Part shown: positions 1-8,500 of the stretch, one piece after another
Position numbering within the stretch: position 1 is the stretch's first letter
Layout: the number at the start of each line of letters is the position of its first letter
Assembly (NCBI GenBank): GCA_964473745.1
Contig: CAYYQE010000002.1
Coordinates: forward strand, 1 to 64,000
DNA length: 64,000 nucleotides
Direction of reading: 5' to 3'
Source of the DNA: JABJMC01 sp964473745
GTDB taxonomy: Bacteria; Patescibacteriota; Gracilibacteria; UBA1369; UBA12473
The notes under the pieces: generated by a model
The model's database searches: none
What the model was told of the DNA's origin: nothing
What the model saw: only the letters and a program-made list of their open reading frames with translations
Program-made: the position numbers and the translations under genes

Positions 1-2319
1 GAGGATGTAGAAGATCCTTACTATGATTACTTTTGTTACGGAGACGATGTTTGGTGGCAGAATCAAGACGGTGAATGGACCGAATTAAGAGAATCTTGTA
101 CCTATGGTTGTACAGATTGGTGGTGTGATGATTCAGACGAGGATGATGACGGCTATTGTGCACCAGGGTGCCCGGACTATTACATTAACGATGGCTGGTG
201 CGACGCTGACTGTGACAACGAAGCTTGCAATTATGACGGCATTGATTGCGATGAAGATGATGGCGATGATGACGAAGAAAATGAGGATGCGGACATTGAT
301 GCGGACGGCGATGGTTGGTGTGGTAACTATTGTCCGGTTTATTGGGCCGGTGATGATTACTGCCAAGGAGAGTGCAATGTTGCGGAATGCGACTATGATC
401 GAGGTGATTGTGATGGATACTGCGATGCCTTTTGTGAACATGACTGGATAGGAGATGGGACTTGTGATGACAGCTGTAATAATTATTTCTGCGAATATGA
501 CGGTGGGGATTGTGGTTCCGACGATGAAGATTTTGGCGATGACTCCGATGATGCGGATAACTACTACGATTATCGCTGTTATGAAGACTATGGTGCTATT
601 TACTGGGAGGATCAGGATGGGAATCAAACTGACCTTAAGGAGGAGTGTGAATATAGCTGTAGTGAGGGAACTAAAATCTGCTACGACGAGGGCTTCGCTG
701 TAACCGCCATTTACCCGGCGCAAGGAGATAGTTCTGAAGTCATGGAAGACGCAACTTTCCATAGGTATTACCTGGTAACTCTTCATCACGAAGCCGAACC
801 TAATGTAGACGTAACAGTTGTGGATCCAGACGGGGATGAAGAAGTCTTTTATGCTAATTCAGAAGGGCTTCTGGATATTGAATTTGATGCCTCAAGCTTA
901 GGTGCACACGCTTATCACAATTATGAAATCACTAACATCGGCGGGATAGATCTAGAGGATCCAGTAGAATTTGATGCTTATATTTTTGATTCTAATCACC
1001 GCAAAGCCTTTAGCGGAAGTTTTAGTAAGCAAATTGAAGCTTCGGTAGTTGTCCAAGCTGAAGGTGCGGAAGAAACCAAACGAACAGTAGTTTATTATCC
1101 TGAGTACTATCAAACCAAAGTTGACCTTAATACCAAATATCAGGGTGGAGTAGGAATTAGTTGTGGCGAAAGCGGCATCCAAGTCGAAGCCGGCAGTGCC
1201 AAGGCCTTAGTAGGCTATGAATGTGGTATTAGTGGGGGACTCTTTACCGATGAAGTTCTTGGCTATGAATTTAATTACAACGAATATTCAAATTCTACAA
1301 GTTACGGAAGTGGCGAGCGCGCTGATGCTTTGCAACTCTTCAACATGTTAACCATGAGTTATGCCCATCAAATTAGCCCTCTTCTTAGGCAAGTTGTCCA
1401 AGAAAGTGCCGCCATGTTAAGTGGATCCATTGATGATTATCTTTATAAGCAAGGATTGGCCATTGGCGGGTATGGTAAGGCTGAAATCGACGCTGGGATT
1501 GGTGTTGCTGTCGGTGGAGACATGACTAATGTAGGTGCCTTTGCCGGCGCTGGAGTAAGCGGAGAAATGTCCATTGGCGCCATGGAATATCTTAACGACA
1601 ACAAAGAGAGCTTTACTTTGCGTGGGGCTCTGCAAACTGATGCTAGTCTTTCAGCTGGGGTAGCCCTAGACGAAGACACCAAATTGGGTGTTAGCGGAGA
1701 GCTTTGGAAATTAACAGGAGAAGGATCCTTGGAAAGATTCTACAGCTCAAGCGGACAAGTTATCGAAACTGTCCTGACTATTGCCACTGACGACAGCACT
1801 TATGAATACAAATTTAACGGTAGCAGTGGTTATGATGATTTATGGGAAGATTTAGAGAGTCAGGGAGGACTTTCTTTTAATAACATTCTTTATTACTTTA
1901 TGAGTTACGCCGCCGGTGATCCGTATGCCATTATTGAATACACCGAGTACGCCCATGTTGACCAAGATAAAGAAGATTTTGCCCTGGGCGCTAGTGGGAA
2001 ATTAGTTGGAGTAGGAGGTGAATTAGGAATCAAACTAAATGAAGATACAAAACTAATCTATGTTAAAGAAAAACGCGTATTAATCGGCGGCCAAGAATTT
2101 ATTATCGAAGAGTATGACCGGCCTAGTGAAGTCTCTCTCACCATGGAAGATCTGATCATAAACAGTTTTGCTGTGGCTAATCCTGAATTTATGGAAGCCC
2201 TAACCGAAACTGGTGAAGCCATTGAAGCGGCGGCAGTAACCCTTGAAGATGGCGTCCAAACTGTCCAAGATGGCGTGATGGATTTTGGTAGCGCTGCCTT
2301 GAATTTCTTTGGACTTTAA
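1..2319 (+). CDS. Secreted cysteine-rich protein with three Lin-12/Notch-type repeats (5' truncated)
   Basis: The frame is open from the first base and ends with TAA at 2317-2319, so the N-terminus lies outside the window; 772 residues are visible. The first ~230 are extremely Asp- and Cys-rich. Three six-cysteine modules at 157-249, 319-411 and 421-513 have the Lin-12/Notch repeat layout, ending in C-x-YDGxDC or C-x-YDxGDC. Two four-cysteine modules of another type (34-126 and 577-681) bracket them. After about base 700 cysteines almost vanish and the protein becomes Gly/Ala-rich with acidic segments, matching nothing I recognise. The composition suggests a calcium-binding, disulfide-stabilised exported protein. 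It lies 21 bp upstream of an SLH protein gene and has no SLH repeats in the visible part. The ATG at 742 is internal, not the start. Function unknown; the module identity is well supported by spacing. Confidence 0.8.
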   Translation, partial: EDVEDPYYDYFCYGDDVWWQNQDGEWTELRESCTYGCTDWWCDDSDEDDDGYCAPGCPDYYINDGWCDADCDNEACNYDGIDCDEDDGDDDEENEDADIDADGDGWCGNYCPVYWAGDDYCQGECNVAECDYDRGDCDGYCDAFCEHDWIGDGTCDDSCNNYFCEYDGGDCGSDDEDFGDDSDDADNYYDYRCYEDYGAIYWEDQDGNQTDLKEECEYSCSEGTKICYDEGFAVTAIYPAQGDSSEVMEDATFHRYYLVTLHHEAEPNVDVTVVDPDGDEEVFYANSEGLLDIEFDASSLGAHAYHNYEITNIGGIDLEDPVEFDAYIFDSNHRKAFSGSFSKQIEASVVVQAEGAEETKRTVVYYPEYYQTKVDLNTKYQGGVGISCGESGIQVEAGSAKALVGYECGISGGLFTDEVLGYEFNYNEYSNSTSYGSGERADALQLFNMLTMSYAHQISPLLRQVVQESAAMLSGSIDDYLYKQGLAIGGYGKAEIDAGIGVAVGGDMTNVGAFAGAGVSGEMSIGAMEYLNDNKESFTLRGALQTDASLSAGVALDEDTKLGVSGELWKLTGEGSLERFYSSSGQVIETVLTIATDDSTYEYKFNGSSGYDDLWEDLESQGGLSFNNILYYFMSYAAGDPYAIIEYTEYAHVDQDKEDFALGASGKLVGVGGELGIKLNEDTKLIYVKEKRVLIGGQEFIIEEYDRPSEVSLTMEDLIINSFAVANPEFMEALTETGEAIEAAAVTLEDGVQTVQDGVMDFGSAALNFFGL
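157..513 (+). repeat. Three tandem Lin-12/Notch (LNR) modules
   Basis: Each module is 31 codons with six cysteines at the same offsets: codons begin at 157/169/199/211/226/247, 319/331/361/373/388/409, and 421/433/463/475/490/511. The constant parts are DG/GD-x-C near the third cysteine and C-x-YD-x-x-DC at the end. The last two modules are nearly contiguous; the first is separated by an Asp/Glu-rich spacer. In known LNRs this layout gives three disulfides around one calcium ion. Confidence 0.8.
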
Positions 2320-2340
2320 CAATCTTATAATTTACAAATC

Positions 2341-3918
2341 ATGAAATTTTTTCTACCAAAAACACTAGCCTTAATTACTATTGGAGTGATGGGATGCCTA
2401 ATACTAGGTTTGCCCATGACGCAGGCGATTTCTTCGACCGAAATTTATGGATTAAATGTAGAATCAGATGACCCAGTATATGGGTTGGTAGACACGATTT
2501 TTCTCTATCCTGATGAAGAAACACTCGATACTAGTGCGGAGTTAAGTTTTAGTTATCAACAGGGGAATGTGGCTGGATTTACCGAGAGCACCTTAGGAAT
2601 TTACAAATACGACACTGATGCCGAAGATTGGGAATATATCGGAGGTGAAGTAGACACTTCTGCCAACACCGTGGTTGCTGCTATTACCGAAACAGGACAA
2701 TACGCCATGGCTCCGGCCGTACCTTCGGGAACCATTACTTTTGAAGATGACAGTCCGAGCCTGACTTTTAACGGATCCAATACCAAAACTTTGACCACTG
2801 AAACCATTTATAACAATGATGGCAGTGTGGTTGAAGATGGCGAATCTTTTACAGCGACACTCAGTAACGGAACTATTTTAACCAGTGACATTGAATCTGC
2901 GGATGGAAAAGTAAGTGTGCAGATCCAATCCAGTGCCATTGCCGAAGACGCATTGCTTACCTTAACCAGTGAATTCGAAAAAGCCACCGGAGAGGTTACG
3001 ATAAATGCCGTTGATGCTGGTGATCCAGACGCTCCTACTAATCTAGAAATTAGTGAAAGCGATGACCGCGTTTATCTCTACTGGGATGAAAGCACGGCCG
3101 AGGATGTGGTGGGTTATAACGTTTACTATCGTGAAAGCGGCGCCGCTGGGTGGAGTGGGGAAGCCGATGAAGAATTACCCTCGCCAATTGAAGTGTTAGT
3201 GGGCGCGGACTACTACCAACTTCATTTAAACGATAACACTGATTATGACCTTCATATGAAGGCCATTGATGCCGCTGGGAATGAAAGCAACGCTTCTAGT
3301 ATAATTAGCTTTTCGACTGGTGATTTAGACAATTTTGATACTGATTCAGCCTCTGCTGTCGATGACGTTGAAACTAGTGGGCTTTCTGACATTAGCGGGC
3401 ATTGGGCCGAAACTTACATCGATACTCTAGTTAGTTGGGATGCTGTGCAAGGTTACAGCGATAACACCTTTTTGCCAGACAACGAAATTAATCGAGCTGA
3501 AGCTCTTAAGATTCTTTTAGAAGCAGTCGGATTTGATACCAGCGTGGCTAGCCCGAGCACTCTCAGTGATGTGCCTACTGGAAGTTGGTTTGAGCCTTAT
3601 GTCTCAACCGCGGTTCATTATGAAATTGTTCAGGGGTATAGTGACAACACCTTTAAACCAGAACAAAGCATTACTCGCGCCGAATTTGTAAAAATTGTTG
3701 GGGCATTACTAGAAATTGGCGGCGACGAAGTCATTCCAGAAGATGGTGACGAGCCTTTTGATGATGTTTCTAGTGCAGATTGGTTTCAAAAATATGTAGC
3801 CTTCTTCTACAATAGTGACATTGTTTCTGGTTACGATGCTACTCATTTTATGCCCGGCAACCCGATTACTCGCGCCGAGGTCTCTAAAATAATTGTCGCG
3901 ACATTCGAAGCTTTTTAA
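2341..3918 (+). CDS. S-layer-homology protein with FN3 domain
   Basis: Exported surface protein of 525 aa. Residues 1-29 form a signal peptide (Lys, hydrophobic core, cleavage near TQA). A beta-rich N-terminal region of unknown fold is followed by a fibronectin-III-like domain (about 230-328). Three C-terminal SLH repeats follow (about 350-525), each with the W-A/F-x-x-Y...GY-x-D-x-x-F-x-P...I-x-R-A-E signature. SLH triplets bind pyruvylated secondary wall polymer non-covalently, so this protein should sit on the cell surface. The ATG at 2341 is chosen because the signal peptide begins there; a TATAAT lies 11 nt upstream but without a good -35 box. It overlaps the convergent propeller gene by 4 bp at the stop codons. 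Ligand or partner unknown. Confidence 0.85.
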   Translation: MKFFLPKTLALITIGVMGCLILGLPMTQAISSTEIYGLNVESDDPVYGLVDTIFLYPDEETLDTSAELSFSYQQGNVAGFTESTLGIYKYDTDAEDWEYIGGEVDTSANTVVAAITETGQYAMAPAVPSGTITFEDDSPSLTFNGSNTKTLTTETIYNNDGSVVEDGESFTATLSNGTILTSDIESADGKVSVQIQSSAIAEDALLTLTSEFEKATGEVTINAVDAGDPDAPTNLEISESDDRVYLYWDESTAEDVVGYNVYYRESGAAGWSGEADEELPSPIEVLVGADYYQLHLNDNTDYDLHMKAIDAAGNESNASSIISFSTGDLDNFDTDSASAVDDVETSGLSDISGHWAETYIDTLVSWDAVQGYSDNTFLPDNEINRAEALKILLEAVGFDTSVASPSTLSDVPTGSWFEPYVSTAVHYEIVQGYSDNTFKPEQSITRAEFVKIVGALLEIGGDEVIPEDGDEPFDDVSSADWFQKYVAFFYNSDIVSGYDATHFMPGNPITRAEVSKIIVATFEAF

Positions 3919-5516
3919 TTAGCAGGATTTTCATACCAAGCTACCGTGTCGTCATCCGAGGAAGCCGAGAGAATATCCAAGTCTCCATCGCCATCTAGAT
4001 CACCGGCATAAACCGAGGTAACAACATCTACGGCTGCGGCCACAACATGGCCAGTGAAATTTTCTGAACCATCGTTTTCATACCACGAGACTTCAGTTTC
4101 TTTGGAATTAGCTACCACATCCAGGTCTCCATCCTCATCCATGTCGATCACATACAATGTTCGCGCACTCTTGGCATCAGCAATATCATGGGCTTCAAAC
4201 TCTCCGTTTCCATCGTTTTCATACCAAGCAATAGTTCCGTCAGTAATAGAAGCCGATAAAACATCAACGTCCCCATCATCATCTAAGTCAGAGGCAAAAA
4301 CCGTACGCACCTCCTCAGCCTCGGTAGTAATAGTATGGGCGGTAAAGCTTTCCGAACCATCGTTTTCATACCAAACAACAGTATTATCATCGGTTAAAGC
4401 AGCTACGACATCCATGTCGCCATCACCGTCCAAATCCTCACTATGAACACATTTGGCTGTGGTGGCATCAGTGGCAATGTCTAATTTAGTAAAGCTTTCT
4501 GATCCATCATTTTCATACCATGCCACAGTGTTGTCATATTGTGAGGCCGAAAGAACATCCAAATCTCCATCATCATCCAGGTCGGCCGCATAAACAGAGT
4601 GAACTCCATCCGCATCAGTAGTAATAGTGTGAGCTGTAAAACTGCCAGATCCATCATTCTCATACCAAGCGACTTTGTCATCGCGGGTAGAAGCCGACAA
4701 AACATCCAAATCTCCATCATCATCCAGGTCGGCCGCATAAACAGCGTGCGCTCCACTGGCATCATCACTGATTTCGTGCTCAGTAAAATCCCCATCTCCA
4801 TCATTCTCAAACCAAGCCACCGTGTCATCATCCGCTGAAACAGATAAAACGTCCAAATCTCCATCTCCATCTAGGTCAGCCGCGTGAGTCGCACGAGCCC
4901 CAACAGCATCAGTAGTGATTTCGTGTACTTCAAACACCTGACTTTCCAAAAGCACATAAATAATATGAGCAATTTCGCCACGTGTCATTTCGTGTTCCAA
5001 ATCATCGCCAATCGCCTCCGGCACCGCATTATAAGTCTCTAAAATCTCAAGATAAGGTTCATACCAAACATCACTTTCTGTGATTTCATAATCAAATCCC
5101 TCCACCACAATTTTGGCAGCCTCTACAAAATTAATCATGTTTGCCGGCTGAAAACTACCATCGGGGTAGCCGCCAATAACTTCTTCGTCATAAGCCACAC
5201 ATACATAAGGAGTAAACCATTCTTCGTGATCAAAATCCGGAAACACATTTTTGGGCATATTACAGTTTTCAATTCGAGTTTCTGTAAACACAGAATTCAC
5301 AATAATTTTCGTAAACTCAGCTCTGTTAACTAGGGCGTCTGGTAAATAAGTGCCATCATCATAACCATCTACAATTCCTTCGCTTTGAACATAAGAAACC
5401 GCGTCATAATACAAATAATCCTCGGAAACATCACTAAAACTGGCCAAAGCCGTGACCACATTTAGGGAAATTAATAAAGACAAGGCCAAAAAATGAATGC
5501 AGAATTTTTTAAGCAT
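3915..5516 (-). CDS. SLH-anchored seven-bladed FG-GAP/VCBS beta-propeller protein
   Basis: Exported 533-aa protein. An N-terminal signal peptide (about 1-25) is followed by three SLH repeats (about 27-75, 90-140 and a weaker third at 150-200 that lacks the GY-x-D-G core). The rest is seven consecutive ~49-residue repeats carrying DLDGDGDLDV (or DLDDDGDLDV) and V-A-W-Y-E-N-D-G. The Asp-rich loop is the calcium-binding FG-GAP/VCBS motif, and seven copies fit a closed integrin-alpha-like propeller. The last repeat ends at YENPAN, so the propeller closes at the C-terminus. It likely displays a binding platform on the S-layer; the ligand is unknown. It is divergent from the uridine phosphorylase gene and convergent with the SLH/FN3 gene. 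Confidence 0.88.
   Translation of the reverse strand: MLKKFCIHFLALSLLISLNVVTALASFSDVSEDYLYYDAVSYVQSEGIVDGYDDGTYLPDALVNRAEFTKIIVNSVFTETRIENCNMPKNVFPDFDHEEWFTPYVCVAYDEEVIGGYPDGSFQPANMINFVEAAKIVVEGFDYEITESDVWYEPYLEILETYNAVPEAIGDDLEHEMTRGEIAHIIYVLLESQVFEVHEITTDAVGARATHAADLDGDGDLDVLSVSADDDTVAWFENDGDGDFTEHEISDDASGAHAVYAADLDDDGDLDVLSASTRDDKVAWYENDGSGSFTAHTITTDADGVHSVYAADLDDDGDLDVLSASQYDNTVAWYENDGSESFTKLDIATDATTAKCVHSEDLDGDGDMDVVAALTDDNTVVWYENDGSESFTAHTITTEAEEVRTVFASDLDDDGDVDVLSASITDGTIAWYENDGNGEFEAHDIADAKSARTLYVIDMDEDGDLDVVANSKETEVSWYENDGSENFTGHVVAAAVDVVTSVYAGDLDGDGDLDILSASSDDDTVAWYENPAN
3918..4922 (-). repeat. Seven ~147-bp tandem coding repeats (propeller blades)
   Basis: Seven units of about 49 codons, each with an Asp-rich calcium loop and a terminal WYENDG (one is WFENDG, the last is WYENPAN). 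Units 2, 3, 4 and 5 are the most alike at DNA level, consistent with recent duplication or homogenisation. The array keeps frame and encodes protein, so it is not a CRISPR or mobile repeat. Confidence 0.85.
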
Positions 5517-5680
5517 AGGACGGTGTTTAATAAAATAAAAACATGTTTAATTATTACTACGCAAACTACCAAAAATTTCTTTCAAAAACAATTGAGCTAT
5601 AAGTGTTTTGGCGTATGGGATATTTACAAAACACCCAATTATGAAGTAGGGTAATTTCCTGATCTTTAATCAAATAAACT

Positions 5681-6583
5681 ATGTTAGTAGCTGACGATGT
5701 TAGAAATCATCACCTTGATGATTTAGATAAGGATGTTCTTTATCATTTTGGGATTACGACACTTGATGAGCTTCAAGAGATGTTTGGGGATGTTAAATAT
5801 GTTTGTATGGGGGGTAGCGCCGTCAGAGCTGATGTTTTTGCGCATAAGGCAGCAGAAGAATTAGGGATTGACGTTCCAGAAGGAGGTTTTCAACCTATCG
5901 GAAAAACTGAACGATATTCACTTTACAAAGTTGGCCCAATCATTTCTGTAAATCATGGAATGGGGCAACCTTCCTTAGAAATCATGCTAAACGAAATAAC
6001 TAAGATGCTTCAGTACGCTGGCTGTGAAGATGTTACCTATCTTCGAATTGGGACTTCTGGTGGTGTTGGAGTAGAAGGCGGAACAGTTGTGGTTACCGAA
6101 GAGGGTCTTGATGGTGAGTTAAAACCAGAGCTTACTTCGATCCAACTTGGAAAACGGCGAACTTATCCCGCCCAAACCAACGCTGAATTAAATGCGGAGC
6201 TGGTTGAGGTTAGTGAGGAGCTTGGCGATCGCTTAAATGTTGTAGTTGGTAAAACCATGTCCGCTGATGGTTTTTATGAGGAGCAGGGCCGTTTAGACGG
6301 CGCCCTTCAACCAGAATACGATGAAGCCGAAAAGATGGCGTTCTTGCGTGAGGCGCACGAGTTAGGGGTGAGAAATATCGAGATGGAAGCTTGTCGTTTT
6401 GCCGCGTTCTGTCTTCGAGCGGGAATCCCGGCAACGGTTGTTTGTGCGGCCTTACTAAATCGTCTTAATGGCGATCAAGTTGAGGCATCAATAGAACAAT
6501 TAGGCGAATACTCAGATAACGCTCAAACACTTGTGATTGAGTGGATCCGAAAACGCCTAGCCCAAAACGGCGCAATAGAGTAA
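5681..6583 (+). CDS. udp: Uridine phosphorylase, eukaryotic UPP1-like type
   Basis: Nucleoside phosphorylase of 300 aa, expected to convert uridine and phosphate to uracil and ribose-1-phosphate in the cytoplasm. Visible motifs: V-C-M-G-G-S near 45, HGMGQPS near 95, RIGTSGG near 120, an F-Y-E-x-Q-G-R-L-D-G-A-L stretch near 205, and NIEMEACRFAAFC near 235. The second and third follow the phosphate/ribose-binding pattern, and the later two closely match the animal UPP1/UPP2 form as I recall it, more than E. coli Udp. Length equals the animal enzymes. It stands alone between a divergent surface gene and tRNA-His. In a reduced genome it would serve pyrimidine salvage. Family call is firm; the substrate is inferred. 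Confidence 0.9.
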   Translation: MLVADDVRNHHLDDLDKDVLYHFGITTLDELQEMFGDVKYVCMGGSAVRADVFAHKAAEELGIDVPEGGFQPIGKTERYSLYKVGPIISVNHGMGQPSLEIMLNEITKMLQYAGCEDVTYLRIGTSGGVGVEGGTVVVTEEGLDGELKPELTSIQLGKRRTYPAQTNAELNAELVEVSEELGDRLNVVVGKTMSADGFYEEQGRLDGALQPEYDEAEKMAFLREAHELGVRNIEMEACRFAAFCLRAGIPATVVCAALLNRLNGDQVEASIEQLGEYSDNAQTLVIEWIRKRLAQNGAIE

Positions 6584-6589
6584 AAACTC

Positions 6590-6667
6590 TGGGGTGAGTA
6601 GTGGGGTTCGAACCCACGACCTTCCGGACCACAACCGGACGCTCTAACCAACTGAGCTATACCCACC
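6590..6667 (-). tRNA. tRNA-His (GTG), CCA encoded
   Basis: Complete cloverleaf on the minus strand: acceptor GTGGGTA with TACTCAC (one G-U), D-arm GCTC/GAGC, anticodon stem TCCGG/CCGGA with loop TTGTGGT (anticodon GTG), and T-arm GTGGG/CCCAC with TTCGAAC. The extra 5' G at 6667 faces C73 at 6593, the G-1:C73 identity pair of bacterial tRNA-His. CCA is encoded at 6592-6590. It begins 6 bp after the uridine phosphorylase stop, on the opposite strand. Confidence 0.96.
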
Positions 6668-6692
6668 TTAATTTGGCCTCAAGGGCAGCCGT

Positions 6693-6721
6693 ATTGTACG
6701 GATTTCCGCCTCAAGGTGCAA
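6693..6721 (-). promoter_or_regulatory. Promoter of tRNA-His
   Basis: TTGCAC-N17-TACAAT reading on the minus strand (-35 at 6721-6716, -10 at 6698-6693), placing transcription start about 20 nt before the mature tRNA 5' end. Confidence 0.7.
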
Positions 6722-6737
6722 TCTTTTTTCTTTACTA

Positions 6738-6766
6738 TTTCATTACGCCAGGTTTTTCGGTATCAT
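6738..6766 (+). promoter_or_regulatory. Probable promoter of the VKOR operon
   Basis: TTTCAT-N17-TATCAT ahead of the ATG at 6807. The -10 is good and the -35 weaker. No Shine-Dalgarno sequence is evident before the ATG. Confidence 0.45.
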
Positions 6767-6806
6767 TCGTTCGCACAAATCCCAGAAAACTTAAAAAACC
6801 TCCCTT

Positions 6807-7346
6807 ATGGCGACCGTGACTGTGAAAATAGCGCTGACACCGGTTCAACAAAAAGTTCGCAAAACACTCAAGTGGTTCATTCGACTCAATTTTATTGCAA
6901 TTTTGATTACGCTTTATTTGACGTACATGCATTATAAACCCGAGGCGAGTGAAATTTGCACTCTTGGCGACACTTTTAATTGTGACATTGTAAATAAGAG
7001 CTCGTATGCTGAGTTATTCGGCGTGCCCGTGGCCATTCTGGGGCTTATTGCATATCTGTTTTTGTTTGGAGCGGCGATTGGGATTGCGCGCGACATCAAA
7101 TTTTATAAATATCTCAAATTTTTACGACCGATTCGACTTATGTGGCTTATGTTTGCGGTGACTGCCGTGGGAGTTCTGTTTTCCGGTTATCTGACCTACA
7201 TCGAACTGTTTGTGCTAGAGGCGCTTTGTCTTTTTTGCGTGGTACAACAGATAATAATTATTATTGATTTATTCATGATGCTCAGCATTTTGAGCACCAT
7301 AGACGAAGGGAAAAAGGAAAATCCCAATGTCTGTGAATTTTGTTAA
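6807..7346 (+). CDS. VKOR-family disulfide-generating membrane protein
   Basis: Vitamin K epoxide reductase family protein of 179 aa with four or five membrane segments. It has the full active-site set: loop cysteines C51 and C59, serines at 65-66, and a C141-L-F-C144 redox motif at the start of a late membrane helix. In bacteria lacking DsbB these proteins reoxidise a thioredoxin-like partner using quinone and so drive disulfide formation outside the membrane. The partner is probably the lipoprotein encoded 11 bp downstream, as VKOR and thioredoxin domains are often adjacent or fused. A C-terminal C-E-F-C is an additional cysteine pair. Family is clear; which quinone is used cannot be seen. 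Confidence 0.9.
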   Translation: MATVTVKIALTPVQQKVRKTLKWFIRLNFIAILITLYLTYMHYKPEASEICTLGDTFNCDIVNKSSYAELFGVPVAILGLIAYLFLFGAAIGIARDIKFYKYLKFLRPIRLMWLMFAVTAVGVLFSGYLTYIELFVLEALCLFCVVQQIIIIIDLFMMLSILSTIDEGKKENPNVCEFC

Positions 7347-7357
7347 CCAATTTTCCC

Positions 7358-7735
7358 ATGTTCAAAAAACTCACTATTTTAGGTTTACTTGCTATCACAA
7401 CAATTTCACTAACCGCCTGCGCTCCAGTTGACGGTGGGGAAAGTTACGACGAATTTGCCCAGTGCTTAACCGACGAAGGAATGACTTTGTACGGAGCTTA
7501 CTGGTGTAGCCATTGTGCCGATCAAAAACAAATGTTTGGTTTGGCCATGGATTACATTGATTATGTGGAGTGCGATCCCAAAGGAGATGATGGTCAACCA
7601 GAAGTTTGTTTAGAAGAAGAAATCGAAGGCTATCCAACCTGGAAACACAGTGATGGTCGTTCCTGGATTGGTGCCCAGTCTTTCGAAAAACTAGGTGAAA
7701 TCACTGGTTGTGAAGTCCCGCCAGAAATCGAATAA
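7358..7735 (+). CDS. Thioredoxin-fold lipoprotein (VKOR partner)
   Basis: Starting at the ATG at 7358 gives 125 aa with a type II signal peptide: lipobox L-T-A-C with lipidated C21. An upstream in-frame TTG at 7340 would only add residues before the signal peptide. The exported domain has a C50-S-H-C53 redox motif inside GAYWCSHC and a cis-proline-like G-Y-P-T-W near 94, both typical of a small thioredoxin fold. Two further cysteine pairs are present. It should act on the outer face of the membrane as the oxidant (DsbA role) recharged by VKOR, or be reduced by CcdA. The middle position in the VKOR-CcdA operon supports this. Confidence 0.82.
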   Translation: MFKKLTILGLLAITTISLTACAPVDGGESYDEFAQCLTDEGMTLYGAYWCSHCADQKQMFGLAMDYIDYVECDPKGDDGQPEVCLEEEIEGYPTWKHSDGRSWIGAQSFEKLGEITGCEVPPEIE

Positions 7736-7754
7736 TTCTTAACTCAAAATTATT

Positions 7755-8444
7755 GTGGACGTTAAACTAATTACTGTTATCACCACCGCCCTGGTGGACT
7801 CGATTAATCCGTGTGCAATTGGAGTTTTGGTTTTGCTTATTAGCACGTTGCTCGCCCTAACGCACAACAAAAAAAGGATGATGTTTGTGGGGCTGGTGTA
7901 CTTGAGTGTTGTTTATATAACCTATTTTCTTGCCGGACTTGGACTTTTGTATTTTATTCAAAAACTTGCTATTGCCGATGGGGTAGCGATTACAGCCGGG
8001 ATTTTGGTGATTATTTTAGGGATTATTGAAATTAAGGATTTTTATTGGTATGGGAGGGGGATTTCCCTGACAATCCCTAAAAGTCAGATTGGAAGAATTA
8101 AAAGATACGCTGAAAAAGCCAGTATTCCAGGAGTGGTTTTGTTAGGGATGTTGGTTGCGGCCGTGGAATTACCATGTACTGGCGGGCCATATTTAGCCAT
8201 TACTTCTTTGTTGGCCAAAGATTTTGACTGGATCGCTTTTTGGTACTTAGCGCTCTACAATTTTATTTTTGTGTTGCCGCTTTTGGTGATTTTGATAGCG
8301 GTTTACACCACTCTAACCGTGGCTCATATCGATGCTTGGAAAGGTAAGTATAAAAAATGGATGCGCTTAGTGAGCGGCTTGGTTATGGTTGCTCTTGGGA
8401 TTGTTTTGATTCTGTACGCCAACGGGGATATAAACTTGGGGTAA
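7755..8444 (+). CDS. ccdA: CcdA/DsbD-like thiol-disulfide transporter
   Basis: Polytopic protein of 229 aa with six predicted membrane segments. Two conserved cysteines sit in DSINPCAIGV (C20) and in ELPCTGGP (near 141), the membrane cysteine pair by which CcdA/DsbD passes electrons from cytoplasmic thioredoxin to exterior thiol proteins. It starts with GTG at 7755, 19 bp after the thioredoxin lipoprotein, so the three genes form one operon. Having both an oxidising VKOR and a reducing CcdA suggests control of disulfides in both directions. Confidence 0.88.
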   Translation: MDVKLITVITTALVDSINPCAIGVLVLLISTLLALTHNKKRMMFVGLVYLSVVYITYFLAGLGLLYFIQKLAIADGVAITAGILVIILGIIEIKDFYWYGRGISLTIPKSQIGRIKRYAEKASIPGVVLLGMLVAAVELPCTGGPYLAITSLLAKDFDWIAFWYLALYNFIFVLPLLVILIAVYTTLTVAHIDAWKGKYKKWMRLVSGLVMVALGIVLILYANGDINLG

Positions 8445-8479
8445 GTAGGCCTATAAAAAGCGTGAGTGAATTTTGTTAA

Positions 8480-8500
8480 GGTTTTTTAGAATAAAAAACC
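8480..8500 (+). terminator. AT-rich hairpin downstream of ccdA
   Basis: GGTTTTTTA, loop GAA, TAAAAAACC: a perfect 9-bp stem 35 bp after the ccdA stop. It may end the VKOR operon transcript but lacks a T-run after the stem. Confidence 0.4.

Noticed and set aside
104..703. Open frames on both strands within the Asp/Cys-rich start
   Set aside because: They are Met/Ile/Val-rich low-complexity shadows of the GAT/GAC-rich coding frame that carries the Notch repeats.
4054..4870. Frames antisense to and out of phase with the propeller repeats
   Set aside because: They repeat with the same 147-bp period and encode Ser/Pro or Met-rich strings; the minus-strand propeller explains the region.
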